This document shows positions 55,146-64,000 of a stretch of DNA of 64,000 bases, piece after piece (the first letter of the stretch is position 1; every line of letters starts with the position of its first letter). Position numbers and translations under genes: made by a program. The notes beneath the pieces are model-generated. The model was not told where the DNA came from. It saw nothing but the letters and a program-made list of their open reading frames with translations, and searched no databases. Source of the stretch: Acuticoccus sp. I52.16.1 (GTDB lineage: Bacteria > Pseudomonadota > Alphaproteobacteria > Rhizobiales > Amorphaceae); NCBI RefSeq assembly GCF_022865125.1, contig NZ_CP094828.1, positions 4,333,219 to 4,397,218 of the forward strand. Reading direction: 5' to 3'.

Positions 55146-58100
55146 CTATTGCGGAGCGGTGCCTTCCGTCGCGCGGTCCGGCGCGCGCGGCGCCACGTCG
55201 GCACCGCCGAGGCCGAGGGTCCGCTGCAACTCGTCGGCGACGCGCTGGCGTTCGGCGCGGCGGGCCTCGTAGGCGGTCATCTCCGAATCCAGCTCACGCA
55301 CGCTGCGGATATAGGCGCCGACCGGATCGGCCGTCGCCGGCGCCGCTGCGGCGGTGTCGTCCGCGGCCGCGCCGGGCGTTCCGGCCGGGGCGCGGGCGTC
55401 CTGCGGAGACGGCGCCGGGATCGGCGGGAACGGGGATGCCGGCGCGTCGGGGTCCGGCTCGCCGGCCAGCGGGTCGATCTCCTCCGCCGGCGATGACGGG
55501 ACGGTGGCCGGGCCGGCGTCGGCGTCGGCCGGTTGGCGCGCCGTGCCTGGCGCCGGGGCGCCGTCCGGTCCGCCGGTGGCGGGCGACGCCTCGAGGGGCG
55601 GCGCGACCGGGTCGGCCGGGGGCGCCGGGGTGGGGCCGGCGCCGAGCCGGTCGAGCGCCTCGGAGGAGGGTGCGCTTTGTGCGTCGGCCTCGGCCTTCAG
55701 CGCCTCGTTGTCGCTCTCGACGGCCTCCACCTGCCGCTCGATGCTGCGCAGCGCCGCCCAGGTGGTGAGGCGCGAGACGTCGACGCTGCGCTGCGGCGCG
55801 CCGAGCGGCCCGGAGAAGGTCACCCCGATCGGCACCGCCGGCGTGCCCGAGACGATCGTGCGCAGCGCCAGATCGCCGCGCATCAGCCACGCGCCGAGGT
55901 CCACCGTCGCCGCCTCCACGCTCAACGGCAGCGTGGGATCGAAGCGCACGTTGCGCAGCCGCACGACGCCGCCCTCGATGGCGACGTCCGCCCGCAGCGC
56001 CTCGAACCGCGTGTCGCCGGCGCCGAGGTGGTCCAGGAAGTCGGCGCGGACCCGCGCTTCGTCGGGTGCGGCGCCGGAGTCGTCGTCCCAGTCGAACGGG
56101 GCCGGGTCGAAGCGGTCGAACCGTCCGTCGGCGACGGCGAGCGTCCCCGCCCCGTCGAGCCCGCTGACGAGGTCCGCCACGGTGTAGCCGGATGTGGAGA
56201 AGGTGCTGTCCAGCGTCAGCGTCCCCTCGGCCACCGGTCCCTCGCCGACCCGCCACACCAGGGGCGCCAGTTGCGCCCCGGCCAGCGCGAAGCTGCCGAA
56301 GACGCGCGCCTCGGCCCCGGAGCGGTCGATCCGCAGCGACCCGCTGGCGGTGCCGCCGGCGAGGGTCCCGCGCGCCTCGGTGAGGGTCAGCCGGTCGCTG
56401 GCGAGGTCGAGCGTGAAGGCGGTGTCAGTGACGGTGTTGCCGCCGAGGACGAGGGAATCGGCCTCGATCGCGAGGGAGATCGGAAGGTCCGGTCCGCCGC
56501 CACGCATGAAGGCGGCGCTCGGCCAGCCGGTGTCGGCCGGCGTCCAGGCGTCCGGGCCGAGGAGCAGGGTGGTCAGGGCGGCCGCATCCAGCGTCGCCAC
56601 CTTCAATGTCCCGCCGACCGCGGTGCGGCCGACCTGCAGGGCGCCGCTGACGGCGACCCCGTCCACCGTTCCGCGCAGGGCGCCGAGTTCGAGTGCGTCG
56701 CCGGTGCTGACGTCCGCCTCCAGCGTGAGGCCGGCGATCGCGGGGAGCGCCACGCCGGTGACGGTCGCGAGCGGACCCACCTGCTCGGCAGCGAGGCTGA
56801 CGTGACCGTCGAGCGATGGGGTCTCGCCGGTGCGCACGGTGCCGGTGTAGCGGACGGACGTGCCGAAGGCGCTGGCCGACAGGTCGGCCTCCGCCCCCGT
56901 GGCAGGGGTCCCGTCGAGCGTCAGGCTCACGGTGCCGGGGCCGGGGGCCTGGGGCGGCACCAGCCCGAACTGCTGCGCCAGCGCCGTTCCGTCCGGGTTG
57001 GCGAGGCGCAATGTGAGCGTCGTGGGCCGCTGCGTCCAATCGGCGCCGACGAGGTCGCCCGCGGCGGCGAAGCTCACCTGCGTCCCTCCCGCGGTGCCCT
57101 CCAGCGAGACGGCGAGCCCGGGCGCATCGGGCGCGGTGTCGCCGACGATGCGGAAGCTGAGATTTCCGGGTGCCAGATGCGGCGCGATGCCGGCGAAGCG
57201 GCGGGCGGCGGGGCTCAGCGGAAAGAGCTGCCGGGCGCTGGCGGCGAGCGCATCTCCGTCCAGCACCTCCAGCGTGCCGTTGATGGAGCCGATCGGCTCG
57301 CCGGTCAGGTCGCCGAGCTGCCCGACCGCGAACAGCGAGACGCCGCCCAGCCGCTCCGCCTCGATCGCGTCGATCTGGAGTGTCCCGTCGGCATAGCTGG
57401 CGTCGACGTTGAGGGTCGCCCCCTCCACCGTGCCGATGAGGATCCGCCCGACGGTGAGGTCCAGCGTCATGTCCGTCCCCTCGGACGGGATTAGGCGGTC
57501 GGGCAGGATGGCCCAGGCCTCCAGCACGTCGTCGACGTCGACGATCGGAGCGCCGAGGGAGACGTCGATCCGCCGTCGCTCGCCGGTGCGGCGCATCCGC
57601 CAGCTGCCGTTGGCCCGGCTGTCGCCCACGCGGAGCGACAGGCGCCGCGCGTCGAACGCGGCGGCGGTGACGTCGATGTCGGCCTCGATCAGGATCGGGT
57701 CGACGATGCCGCCGGAAAACTGGTCGCCCGACCACCAATGCGCAAAGATCGAGGGCTGCGAGGCGGAGACGCGAACCGCGCCGGAGTAACCCTCCGCGGC
57801 GATCCGCCCGGTGGTCTCGACATGCGTGTCCCCCGGAAAGAGCGCTTCGGCCCGTTCCACCTCCAGCCCCGTCGCCCCGGTCGCGAGGCGCAGCGAAACG
57901 TCCCGCGTGACGGCCCCGCCGGCGAGGAGGGTGCCGATGTCGATGTCGGCCGTCAGGGGGTGGTCGGGAAGCGGCAGGGCGGCGATCCCGGCGACGGCGG
58001 GGGAGAGGTGGCCCACCACGCGGGCGAGCATGTCGGCCGGAATGCTGGGGCCGTCCCCCTCGCGCAGCGCGCGGTCGACCCGGTCGAGGTCGATCTGCCG

Positions 58101-59009
58101 GGCCTCCAGCACCACCGCGATCGGGTCGGAGCGGGTGAGGTTGTAGGTGGCACGGCCGGTGAGCTGGAGCGGCGTGTCGCCGGCGCCGTAGGTGAGCGTC
58201 GCGCGCCCGAGGCGGAGGGCCACGGGATCGAGCGCCATGTCGCCCTGGATCGACCAGGGGACGGTCTCGGACGTGCTGGTGAGCGCGAACGCGCCCGCCA
58301 GCCCCGGCGCGGCGGACTGGGGCGAGAGCGCGCCCTCGAACGTCACCGCGATCGGCGTCGCCTGCGGGGCGAGGCGGGCGGAGACGGGGATGGTCCCGTC
58401 CGTCAGCGCGCCGGCGGCGATGGTGATGTTGCTGGTGGTCCCGCCGGTCGCCACCGTTCCCGCGACATTGAACGGCCCCCGCAGCGATCGGGCACTGCCG
58501 GAGAGGTCGACGCGGTCGATCATCCGCCGCACGCCGGTCCGTTCGTCCACCACCACCAGCGTCGCGTCGCTGACGGCCACGCGGTCGATCATGACGTTGG
58601 CGACGTCGAAGTAGGCGGCGATGGTGCGCTCGGCGGCGAGGTCCGGCAGCTCCATCCGCCCGCTCGGTGCCACGCGTGCGAACACCGTCGGCTGCTCGAC
58701 GGTGAGGTCGACGATGCGGATCTCGCGCTTGATCAGCGGCGTCAGCTCGATCTGCATTTCGACGCGCCGCGCGGTCATCAGCGGCCGGTCCACGGGGCCG
58801 AGGGTCACGTTCTCGATCGTGACCCGCGGACGGGGCAGGAGGCGCACGTCCGCCTCCCCGGTGAAGCTCACCTCGGCACCGAGGGCGCGCTGCGCGGTGG
58901 CCTCGATCTGGGTCCGGTAGGCGGTCCAGTCGATGAAGATGGGGCCCACAACGGCAGCGGTCAACGCCAACACAATGGCAACCCCGACGCTGATTATGAA
59001 CCAATTCAC
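55146..59009 (-). CDS. AsmA-family protein, 1,287 residues
   Basis: GTG 59009 with GAGG eight bases upstream gives an N-terminal membrane anchor (WFIISVGVAIVLALTAAVVG). IFIDWTAYRTQIEATAQRAL and GEADVRLLPRPRVTIENVTLG follow, the opening of AsmA. A long periplasmic beta-rich repeat region follows. The AsmA C-terminal domain (LDSTFSTSGYTVADLVSGLD; GRFDRFDPAPFDWDD) ends near residue 1,080. About 150 Pro/Ala/Asp-rich residues and a final charged helix (MTAYEARRAERQRVADELQR) close it. AsmA/YhdP/TamB-type proteins bridge the periplasm and move phospholipids to the outer membrane. Single gene; frames opposite it are shadows. Confidence 0.92.
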   Translation of the reverse strand: MNWFIISVGVAIVLALTAAVVGPIFIDWTAYRTQIEATAQRALGAEVSFTGEADVRLLPRPRVTIENVTLGPVDRPLMTARRVEMQIELTPLIKREIRIVDLTVEQPTVFARVAPSGRMELPDLAAERTIAAYFDVANVMIDRVAVSDATLVVVDERTGVRRMIDRVDLSGSARSLRGPFNVAGTVATGGTTSNITIAAGALTDGTIPVSARLAPQATPIAVTFEGALSPQSAAPGLAGAFALTSTSETVPWSIQGDMALDPVALRLGRATLTYGAGDTPLQLTGRATYNLTRSDPIAVVLEARQIDLDRVDRALREGDGPSIPADMLARVVGHLSPAVAGIAALPLPDHPLTADIDIGTLLAGGAVTRDVSLRLATGATGLEVERAEALFPGDTHVETTGRIAAEGYSGAVRVSASQPSIFAHWWSGDQFSGGIVDPILIEADIDVTAAAFDARRLSLRVGDSRANGSWRMRRTGERRRIDVSLGAPIVDVDDVLEAWAILPDRLIPSEGTDMTLDLTVGRILIGTVEGATLNVDASYADGTLQIDAIEAERLGGVSLFAVGQLGDLTGEPIGSINGTLEVLDGDALAASARQLFPLSPAARRFAGIAPHLAPGNLSFRIVGDTAPDAPGLAVSLEGTAGGTQVSFAAAGDLVGADWTQRPTTLTLRLANPDGTALAQQFGLVPPQAPGPGTVSLTLDGTPATGAEADLSASAFGTSVRYTGTVRTGETPSLDGHVSLAAEQVGPLATVTGVALPAIAGLTLEADVSTGDALELGALRGTVDGVAVSGALQVGRTAVGGTLKVATLDAAALTTLLLGPDAWTPADTGWPSAAFMRGGGPDLPISLAIEADSLVLGGNTVTDTAFTLDLASDRLTLTEARGTLAGGTASGSLRIDRSGAEARVFGSFALAGAQLAPLVWRVGEGPVAEGTLTLDSTFSTSGYTVADLVSGLDGAGTLAVADGRFDRFDPAPFDWDDDSGAAPDEARVRADFLDHLGAGDTRFEALRADVAIEGGVVRLRNVRFDPTLPLSVEAATVDLGAWLMRGDLALRTIVSGTPAVPIGVTFSGPLGAPQRSVDVSRLTTWAALRSIERQVEAVESDNEALKAEADAQSAPSSEALDRLGAGPTPAPPADPVAPPLEASPATGGPDGAPAPGTARQPADADAGPATVPSSPAEEIDPLAGEPDPDAPASPFPPIPAPSPQDARAPAGTPGAAADDTAAAAPATADPVGAYIRSVRELDSEMTAYEARRAERQRVADELQRTLGLGGADVAPRAPDRATEGTAPQ

Positions 59010-59107
59010 GCAGTTCACCTCGTTTTCGTCAGGCTCACCGAGACCCGAGCCCGAATGGCACGGCACATGCGAAGGTCATGCCGTGCGGTACAAGTAATGT
59101 CGTCCTT

Positions 59108-60511
59108 CTACTGGAAGATCTTGCCGGGATTGAGAATGCCGTCCGGGTCGAGCGCCAGCTTGATCGCGCGCATGACGTCCACCGTGCCGCCCAGTTCGCG
59201 GCGCAGATACTTCATCTTCCCCTGGCCGATGCCGTGTTCGCCGGTGCAGGTGCCGTCCATGGCGATCGCCCGTTGCGACAGCCGCTCCAGGAACTCCGAC
59301 GCGCGGTCCCGCTCGGCCGCGTCGGCCGGGTCCATCAAGATCAGGACGTGGAAGTTCCCGTCGCCGACGTGGCCGACGATGGGGCCGACGAGATCGAGCG
59401 AATCGAGGTCGTCCCGCGTCTGGGCGACGCACTCGGCGAGGCGCGAGATGGGAACGCACACGTCGGTCGAGAAGACGGTGCAGCCGGGGCGCAGGCCCAG
59501 CGCGGCGAAATAGGCGTCGTGCCGCGCCTGCCACAGCCGCGTGCGCTCCTCGGCGAGGGTGGAGAAGCGGAACGGGCCGCCCCCCAGCTCCTCGGCGATG
59601 GCGGCGACCATCTCGCTGTCGGCCGCGACCGCCGCCTCCGAGCCGTGAAACTCCAGGAAGAGCGTCGGTGTCTCGGCGAGGTCGAGCTTGGCGTAGGCGT
59701 TGACGGCCTTCATCTGCATGGCGTCCAGCAGCTCGATCCGCGCCACGGGAATGCCGGACTGGATGGTCGCGATGGTCGCCCGGCAGGCCGCGTCCACCGA
59801 CGGGAAGGGGCAGACGGCGGCGGAGATCGCCTCCGGGATGCCCGACAGCTTCAACGTGATCTTGGTGATGACGCCGAGCGTCCCCTCCGAGCCGATGAGG
59901 AGGCGGGTGATGTCGTAGCCGGCGGAGGACTTCTTGGCGCGGCTGGCGGTGGTGATCACCTCGCCGTCCGCCATCACGGCCTCGAGCGCGATGACGTTGC
60001 CCTGCATGGTGCCGTAGCGCACCGCGTTGGTGCCGGAGGCGCGGGTGGCGCACATGCCGCCGATGGTCGCATCGGCACCCGGGTCGATGGGGAAGAAGAG
60101 GCCGCGGTCGCGCAGGTGCGCGTTGAGCGCCTTGCGCGTGATCCCCGGCTCGACGATGCAGGTGAGATCCTCGTCGTTGACCTGGAGCACCCGGTTCATG
60201 CGCGCGAAGTCGACCGAGATGCCGCCGAACGGGGCGTTGACGTGCCCCTCCAGCGAGGTGCCGACGCCGAACGGGATGATCGGCACCCGGTGCTCGCGGC
60301 AGATCTCGACGAGGGCGGCGACCTCTTCGGTGTTCTCGGGGTAGACGACGGCGTCGGGCGCCTCGTTGGCGAGCCAGGTGGTGGTGTGGCCGTGCTGCTC
60401 GCATAGAGCGCGCCCGGTTTCGCAGCGATCACCGAAGCGTTGCCGAATGATCGGCAGCGCGAGATCGATGCCGGATTGGTCGCGTGCTTGGCGCGTTGTG
60501 GCCAGAGCCAT
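59108..60511 (-). CDS. FAD-linked D-lactate/glycolate dehydrogenase
   Basis: 467 residues. PCMH-type FAD domain: YPENTEEVAALVEICREHRV, PFGVGTSLEGHVNAPFGGIS, GITRKALNAHLRDRGLFFPIDPGADATIGGMCATRASG and LLIGSEGTLGVITKITLKL. The C-terminal catalytic domain has VGHVGDGNFHVLILMDP (metal-binding His) and GTCTGEHGIGQGKMKYL. It resembles mitochondrial-type D-lactate dehydrogenase (cytochrome) and GlcD, oxidising a 2-hydroxy acid and reducing cytochrome c or quinone. The start is ATG 60511; the frame upstream is open but overlaps the divergent thioesterase. No GlcE/GlcF neighbours, so a single-subunit enzyme. Confidence 0.93.
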   Translation of the reverse strand: MALATTRQARDQSGIDLALPIIRQRFGDRCETGRALCEQHGHTTTWLANEAPDAVVYPENTEEVAALVEICREHRVPIIPFGVGTSLEGHVNAPFGGISVDFARMNRVLQVNDEDLTCIVEPGITRKALNAHLRDRGLFFPIDPGADATIGGMCATRASGTNAVRYGTMQGNVIALEAVMADGEVITTASRAKKSSAGYDITRLLIGSEGTLGVITKITLKLSGIPEAISAAVCPFPSVDAACRATIATIQSGIPVARIELLDAMQMKAVNAYAKLDLAETPTLFLEFHGSEAAVAADSEMVAAIAEELGGGPFRFSTLAEERTRLWQARHDAYFAALGLRPGCTVFSTDVCVPISRLAECVAQTRDDLDSLDLVGPIVGHVGDGNFHVLILMDPADAAERDRASEFLERLSQRAIAMDGTCTGEHGIGQGKMKYLRRELGGTVDVMRAIKLALDPDGILNPGKIFQ

Positions 60512-60605
60512 TGAAGGGTCCCGTTCGTGTGGTTTTTCCGGCACACTAGCAAATGCCTCACCCATCACAACCTCGATGGGCAACAGGGAGCCGACCGCGA
60601 CGATC

Positions 60606-61109
60606 ATGCGTGAGCCGAACGAGCCACCTTTCGGGCCCGATGGATTGATCTGGTCCGAGCCGTACGACATCGAGCTCGGCTGGCTCGACTATAACGGCCA
60701 TCTCAACATGGCCTACTACCACGTGATGTTCGACCGTACGGTCGATATCGCGTTCGACCTGCTGGGCCTCGGGCGCGACTATCGCGAGCGGCAGGACGCG
60801 TCGATCTTCAACGTGGAGACCCATGTGGTCTATCGTCGCGAGATCTCGGCGCATGACCGGGTGCGGGTGAGCTTTCACCTCGTCGGCCGGGACGACAAGC
60901 GCCTGCACGGCTTCCAGACCATGGTGCGCTCGGTCGACGATCAACTCGCCGCCACCTCCGAATCCCTCTTCATCCACGTCGATCTGGCGACGCGGCAGGT
61001 CTCCTCGCTGCCCGCCCAGGGGCTGGCGGCGGCGGACGAGATGATCGCCCGGCAGGCCGGCGCCGGCATGCCGACGATGGCGGGACGCCGCATCGCCCCG
61101 CTCGACTGA
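60606..61109 (+). CDS. Hotdog thioesterase, carnitinyl/betainyl-CoA type
   Basis: 167 residues. IELGWLDYNGHLNMAYYHVM, then FDRTVDIAFDLLGLG has the 4HBT_2 active-site motif with Asp in WxDYNGHxN. VETHVVYRREISAHDRVRV and LIHV-like blocks follow. This subfamily includes betainyl- and carnitinyl-CoA thioesterases. ATG 60606 is chosen; ATG 60576 would add ten residues and neither has a well-placed ribosome binding site. The TGA stop overlaps the next ATG (TGATG), so it is coupled to a chloride transporter gene. Confidence 0.88.
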   Translation: MREPNEPPFGPDGLIWSEPYDIELGWLDYNGHLNMAYYHVMFDRTVDIAFDLLGLGRDYRERQDASIFNVETHVVYRREISAHDRVRVSFHLVGRDDKRLHGFQTMVRSVDDQLAATSESLFIHVDLATRQVSSLPAQGLAAADEMIARQAGAGMPTMAGRRIAPLD

Positions 61110-62974
61110 TGGCGCGCGACGACGACGACCCTCCCGACGGGACCGCCGGCGCCGGTGAGCCGCCACGCGCGCCCGCCGCCGCCACCGGCGCGGGCGGAGC
61201 CGCGATCACCCGCCGAGCCGCGGCCCGCGAAGCCGAAGAGGACGCCGAAGACAGCGCCGACGCCAGAGCCGAGGAACTCGCCGACCTCGTCGTCGGCCCG
61301 GTGACGCCGGCGCCGCATCGCCGCCGCTTCGAGCGGCTGGCCGGTAAGCTGAGCGAAAGTCGCGCCTGGTCCAAGGCGCAGTACGAGCGCTCCAAGGAGA
61401 ACTTCAAGGGCTTCATGTCCGACCGCCAGCCGGGACTGTGGCTGATCGCGCTGGTGGTGGGGCTGGGCATCGGCACCGCGGCGGTGATCTTCCGCATCGG
61501 CATCGGCTGGGTGCAGTGGCTGTGGCTGGGTGAGACGAGCGAATACGTCATCGACATCATCCGTGCGCAGCCGTGGTGGGTGGTGTTCTTCGCGCCGGTC
61601 GCCGGGGGCTTCGTGGTTGGGCTCCTCAACCAGTACGTCCTGTCCGGCCGCCGCGCCGGCGCGGTCGCCGACATCATCGAGGCTTCGGCCCAGGCCGGGC
61701 GGGGGCTCGCCCTCGGCAACGGCATCTGGTCGGCGATCACCACCGTCATCTCGCTGGGGGCCGGGGCGAGCGCGGGGCGGGAGGGCCCCGTCATCCACCT
61801 CGGCGCGACCTTGGCGACGACGACGACGCGGGCCTTCAGCTACCCCCCCGCCGCCGCGCGCGTCATCCTCGCGTGCGGGGTGGCGAGCGGCATCTCGGCT
61901 TCGTTCAATGCACCGATCGCCGGCGTCCTCTTCGCCCACGAGGTGATATTGCGCCACTACGCGGTGAGCGCGTTCGTGCCCATCGTCATCGCCTCGGTGG
62001 CGGGGACACTCGCCGGGCGGCTCCTCTTCATCGGCGACGTCGCAGCGTTCGAGATCCCCGCCTACGCGATCGGCTCCTATTGGGAGATGCCGGCCTTCGC
62101 GCTCCTGGGCGTCGTGGCGGCGATGGTCGCGATCACCTTCCAATTCGCGCTGATCGTGTTCGATCAGACGGCGCGCTCGATCATGATGCCGGCGTGGACG
62201 CGGCCGGTGGTGGGCGGCGTCATCATGGGGGGATTCGGCCTGTGGGTGCCGGAGGTGATGGGCGTCGGCTACGAGGCCACGGACACCGCCCTGCACGGCG
62301 GCTTCGCGCTGTGGACGATGGTCACGCTGGTGGTGGCGAAGATCCTGGCGACCTCGCTGTCGCTGGCCAGTCGGTTCGGCGGCGGCATCTTCTCGCCGGC
62401 CCTCTACCTCGGCGCCATGACCGGCGGCGCGTTCGGCATGGTTGCCGCCTCGCAGTTTCCGCACCTGGCGTCGGACCATGGGCTCTATGCCATCCTGGGC
62501 ATGGGCGCGGTGGCGGCGGCGCTCCTCGGCGCGCCGATCTCGACGACGGTGATCGTCTTCGAGCTGACCGGCGGCTACGCGCTATCGATCGCGCTCCTCC
62601 TCTCGGTCTCGATCGCCACGGGACTGCACCTCGCCGTCCATGGCCGCTCCTACTTCCACCACCAGCTCGAGACGCGGGGCGTCGTGCTGTCGGATGGCCC
62701 GCACCGCTTCTTCCTGAAGACGGTCACGGTGGCGACCTTCATGACCGAACTCGAAGAGCCCGCCAGCCTCGCCGACCGGGGTGACCCGCGGGCGGTGCGC
62801 CGCTACGACACGCTGGAGACGGTGCTGCGCGTCTTCAACGAGACCGGCGCCGACGCGCTGGCGGTGGTCGACGCGCGTAACACCGACGCGGTCGTCGGCA
62901 CGGTCACGCACGTCCAGGCGCTGCGGGCCTACAACCGCCGCCTGGAAGAGGCGAGCGTGGAGGAGCACCGGTAG
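61109..62974 (+). CDS. CLC-family chloride channel/transporter
   Basis: 621 residues. An acidic Ala-rich cytosolic N-terminus (about 100) precedes the CLC membrane domain. GAGASAGREGPVIHLGATL holds the gating Glu of the GREGP motif. FNAPIAGVLFAHEVILRHY aligns with the E. coli FNAPLAGILFIIEEM region, but the proton-path Glu203 position is Val. SRFGGGIFSPALYLGAM carries the GxFxP motif. The usual GSGIP is replaced by a divergent RAGAVAD. A C-terminal CBS-like domain (YDTLETVLRVFNETGADALA) may regulate it. Inner membrane; coupled to the thioesterase by TGATG. Confidence 0.92.
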   Translation: MARDDDDPPDGTAGAGEPPRAPAAATGAGGAAITRRAAAREAEEDAEDSADARAEELADLVVGPVTPAPHRRRFERLAGKLSESRAWSKAQYERSKENFKGFMSDRQPGLWLIALVVGLGIGTAAVIFRIGIGWVQWLWLGETSEYVIDIIRAQPWWVVFFAPVAGGFVVGLLNQYVLSGRRAGAVADIIEASAQAGRGLALGNGIWSAITTVISLGAGASAGREGPVIHLGATLATTTTRAFSYPPAAARVILACGVASGISASFNAPIAGVLFAHEVILRHYAVSAFVPIVIASVAGTLAGRLLFIGDVAAFEIPAYAIGSYWEMPAFALLGVVAAMVAITFQFALIVFDQTARSIMMPAWTRPVVGGVIMGGFGLWVPEVMGVGYEATDTALHGGFALWTMVTLVVAKILATSLSLASRFGGGIFSPALYLGAMTGGAFGMVAASQFPHLASDHGLYAILGMGAVAAALLGAPISTTVIVFELTGGYALSIALLLSVSIATGLHLAVHGRSYFHHQLETRGVVLSDGPHRFFLKTVTVATFMTELEEPASLADRGDPRAVRRYDTLETVLRVFNETGADALAVVDARNTDAVVGTVTHVQALRAYNRRLEEASVEEHR

Positions 62975-63017
62975 CGCGGGCGTGTCGCACGGACCGCCGC
63001 GGCTCCGGTGCTCGGCC

Positions 63018-63036
63018 CGGCTCCGCTCAGGAGCCG
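63018..63036. terminator. Stem-loop around the aldolase stop codon
   Basis: CGGCTCC (63018-63024) and GGAGCCG (63030-63036) are perfect seven-bp arms; the aldolase stop codon lies in the GCTCA loop. It sits between convergent genes and may end transcription. Confidence 0.35.
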
Positions 63037-63803
63037 ACGAGACCGCGCCACTCGCGCACGCTCGCCTCGGCCGCGGTGGCGAGCAGGCGCACGTCGCCGG
63101 AAACGGTGGTCATGTCGAACCCCCAGCCGATCGCCTTGGCGGCGTACTGGGCGCTCCCGCAGTGGAGCGCCGCGCGCTTGCCGGCGGCCTTCGCGGCGCC
63201 GAGGATCTGCTTGATGACGGCGACCATCTCGTCCTCCTGCCGGTCGAACCCGGGCGCGAGACGGCCCTGGGTGACGCCGAGGGTGAGGTCCGCGGGGCCG
63301 ATATAGAGCCCGTCCAGGCCCGGCGTCGCGGCGATCGCATCGACGTTCGCCACCGCTTCCGCGGTCTCGATCATCGCGAAGGCCAGGAGCTGCGAGTTCG
63401 CGGCGGCGTAGTAGCCCGGACCGGCGCCGATGGAGACGCGCGTCGGGCCGTAGGACCGGCTCCCCTCGGGCGGATAGCGCATCGCGTGGACCAAAGCCTC
63501 CGCCTCCGCCCTGGTGTTGACCATCGGGCAGATGATCCCGTGCGCGCCCGCGTCCAGCGCCTTCATGATGATGCCGGGCTCGTTCCAGGGCACGCGCACC
63601 AGCGGCGTCACCTGGCTCCCGGCGAGCGCCTGGAGCATCGGCAGCGCCATCGAGTAGTCGAGCGCCCCGTGCTGGAGGTCGAGGGTGACGCTGTCGTAGC
63701 CCTGCGCCGCCATGATCTCGGCGGTGAAGGGGCTGCCGATCGAGCACCAGCCGTTGATCGTCCCTCGGCCGTCCGCCCAGATGTCTTTCAGCTTGTTCTT
63801 CAT
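63027..63803 (-). CDS. HpcH/HpaI-family class II aldolase
   Basis: 258 residues. WCSIGSPFTAEIMAAQGYDS, then VTLDLQHGALDY contains the metal- and substrate-site Asp and His. VRVPWNEPGIIMKALDAGAHGIICPMVNTRAEAEA carries the conserved Arg. FAMIETAEAVANVDAIAATPGLDGLYIGPADLTLGVTQG has the metal-binding Glu and Asp. The enzymes cleave 2-keto-3-deoxy or 4-hydroxy-2-keto acids to pyruvate and an aldehyde; the substrate is unknown. Convergent with the chloride transporter; no aromatic-degradation genes beside it. Confidence 0.92.
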   Translation of the reverse strand: MKNKLKDIWADGRGTINGWCSIGSPFTAEIMAAQGYDSVTLDLQHGALDYSMALPMLQALAGSQVTPLVRVPWNEPGIIMKALDAGAHGIICPMVNTRAEAEALVHAMRYPPEGSRSYGPTRVSIGAGPGYYAAANSQLLAFAMIETAEAVANVDAIAATPGLDGLYIGPADLTLGVTQGRLAPGFDRQEDEMVAVIKQILGAAKAAGKRAALHCGSAQYAAKAIGWGFDMTTVSGDVRLLATAAEASVREWRGLVGS

Positions 63804-63906
63804 TGTCGTTCCCGCGTTTTGCCCTTGGTGGCAGAACCGGGCGGGAGTGTCGACGCTCGCGCCGGCGGAGCCAAGGGGGCGGAACCGGGGCCTTGGTCGG
63901 TGGGGC

Positions 63907-64000
63907 TCAGTCGATCCCCAGCTTGGCGAGGGCGGCTTCGACCCGTGGCACGTCCTCCGGGTTATTGACCTCCCAGAACATCGACTGGCGGGCCTCGACC
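63907..64000 (-). CDS. C-terminal end of a nucleotidyltransferase-like protein (partial)
   Basis: The last 31 codons are visible, ending EARQSMFWEVNNPEDVPRVE and AALAKLGID. The FWEVNNPEDxxRxE block is like the closing segment of sugar-nucleotide or phosphocholine cytidylyltransferase-type enzymes (consensus ...xDIDTPEDxxxAE...). The gene begins beyond the right edge. Assignment is tentative because only the tail is seen. Confidence 0.5.
   Translation of the reverse strand, partial: VEARQSMFWEVNNPEDVPRVEAALAKLGID

Noticed and set aside
55533-57494. 653-codon plus-strand frame
   Set aside because: Antisense to the AsmA-family gene; Arg/Gly/Ala-rich without motifs.

Overview
The window is high-GC, tightly packed bacterial DNA from an alphaproteobacterium, most likely of the Rhizobiales/Hyphomicrobiales type. 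The grounds are the ccoNOQP (fixNOQP) and ccoGHIS (fixGHIS) operons behind FNR/FixK boxes with an FnrL-type regulator, a DUF1127 small protein, the run fumC - DUF4169 - ribbon-helix-helix protein, a short proline-tRNA ligase without the editing insertion, and TrmFO. Species cannot be named from the sequence alone.

Layout. 1-6.9 kb: partial trmFO (-), a lipoprotein with a possible Cys-His-Asp centre, a DUF1127 protein (-), an M20 amidase, pncB abutted by a GT29 (sialyltransferase-like) gene, and xylB. 6.9-17.5 kb (all -): an orphan RND efflux pump, dnaE, a 33-residue membrane protein, and proS-lolC-lolD with overlapping stops and starts. 17.5-20.7 kb is an accessory patch: a DUF4304 gene with an in-frame TAG, an intact IS5/IS427-type insertion sequence whose transposase needs a -1 frameshift, a gene remnant, and an RTX calcium-binding protein with its own promoter. 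20.7-27.1 kb (-): a short-chain dehydrogenase, an orphan sugar-binding protein, a polyamine ATPase and binding protein without permeases, a class III transaminase and a hotdog thioesterase. 27.2-31.4 kb (+): a zinc alcohol dehydrogenase, a family III CoA-transferase and a lone TRAP large permease. 31.4-35.6 kb (+): the homogentisate operon hppD-hmgA-fahA plus a small Rieske protein. 35.6-38.3 kb (-): a haloalkane dehalogenase/epoxide hydrolase-like protein, a bestrophin and a beta-carbonic anhydrase.

38.5-47.6 kb (+) is the microaerobic respiration block: fnrL, ccoNOQP (cbb3 oxidase) and ccoGHIS (its copper and maturation factors). A TTGAT-N4-ATCAA-type box precedes each operon, so FnrL probably switches both on when oxygen falls. 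48-51.3 kb (+): an OpgC-like membrane acyltransferase behind a structured leader and a 12-codon upstream ORF, surE, a Cys-rich periplasmic protein and a DUF423 membrane protein. 52.7-55.1 kb (+): an XRE regulator, fumC, DUF4169 and RHH. 55.1-64 kb: a 1,287-residue AsmA-like protein, a D-lactate/glycolate-type FAD dehydrogenase, a thioesterase coupled to a CLC chloride transporter, an HpcH/HpaI aldolase and the tail of a nucleotidyltransferase-like gene.

The most remarkable feature is at 51929-52213 (-): a tRNA-Thr(GGU) gene split by a 210-nt group I intron. The intron sits immediately after U36. Its guide GCC pairs with the anticodon GGU, and UUGCC pairs with the ligated exon GGUAA. Its core resembles the Azoarcus tRNA-Ile intron and it has no room for an endonuclease gene.
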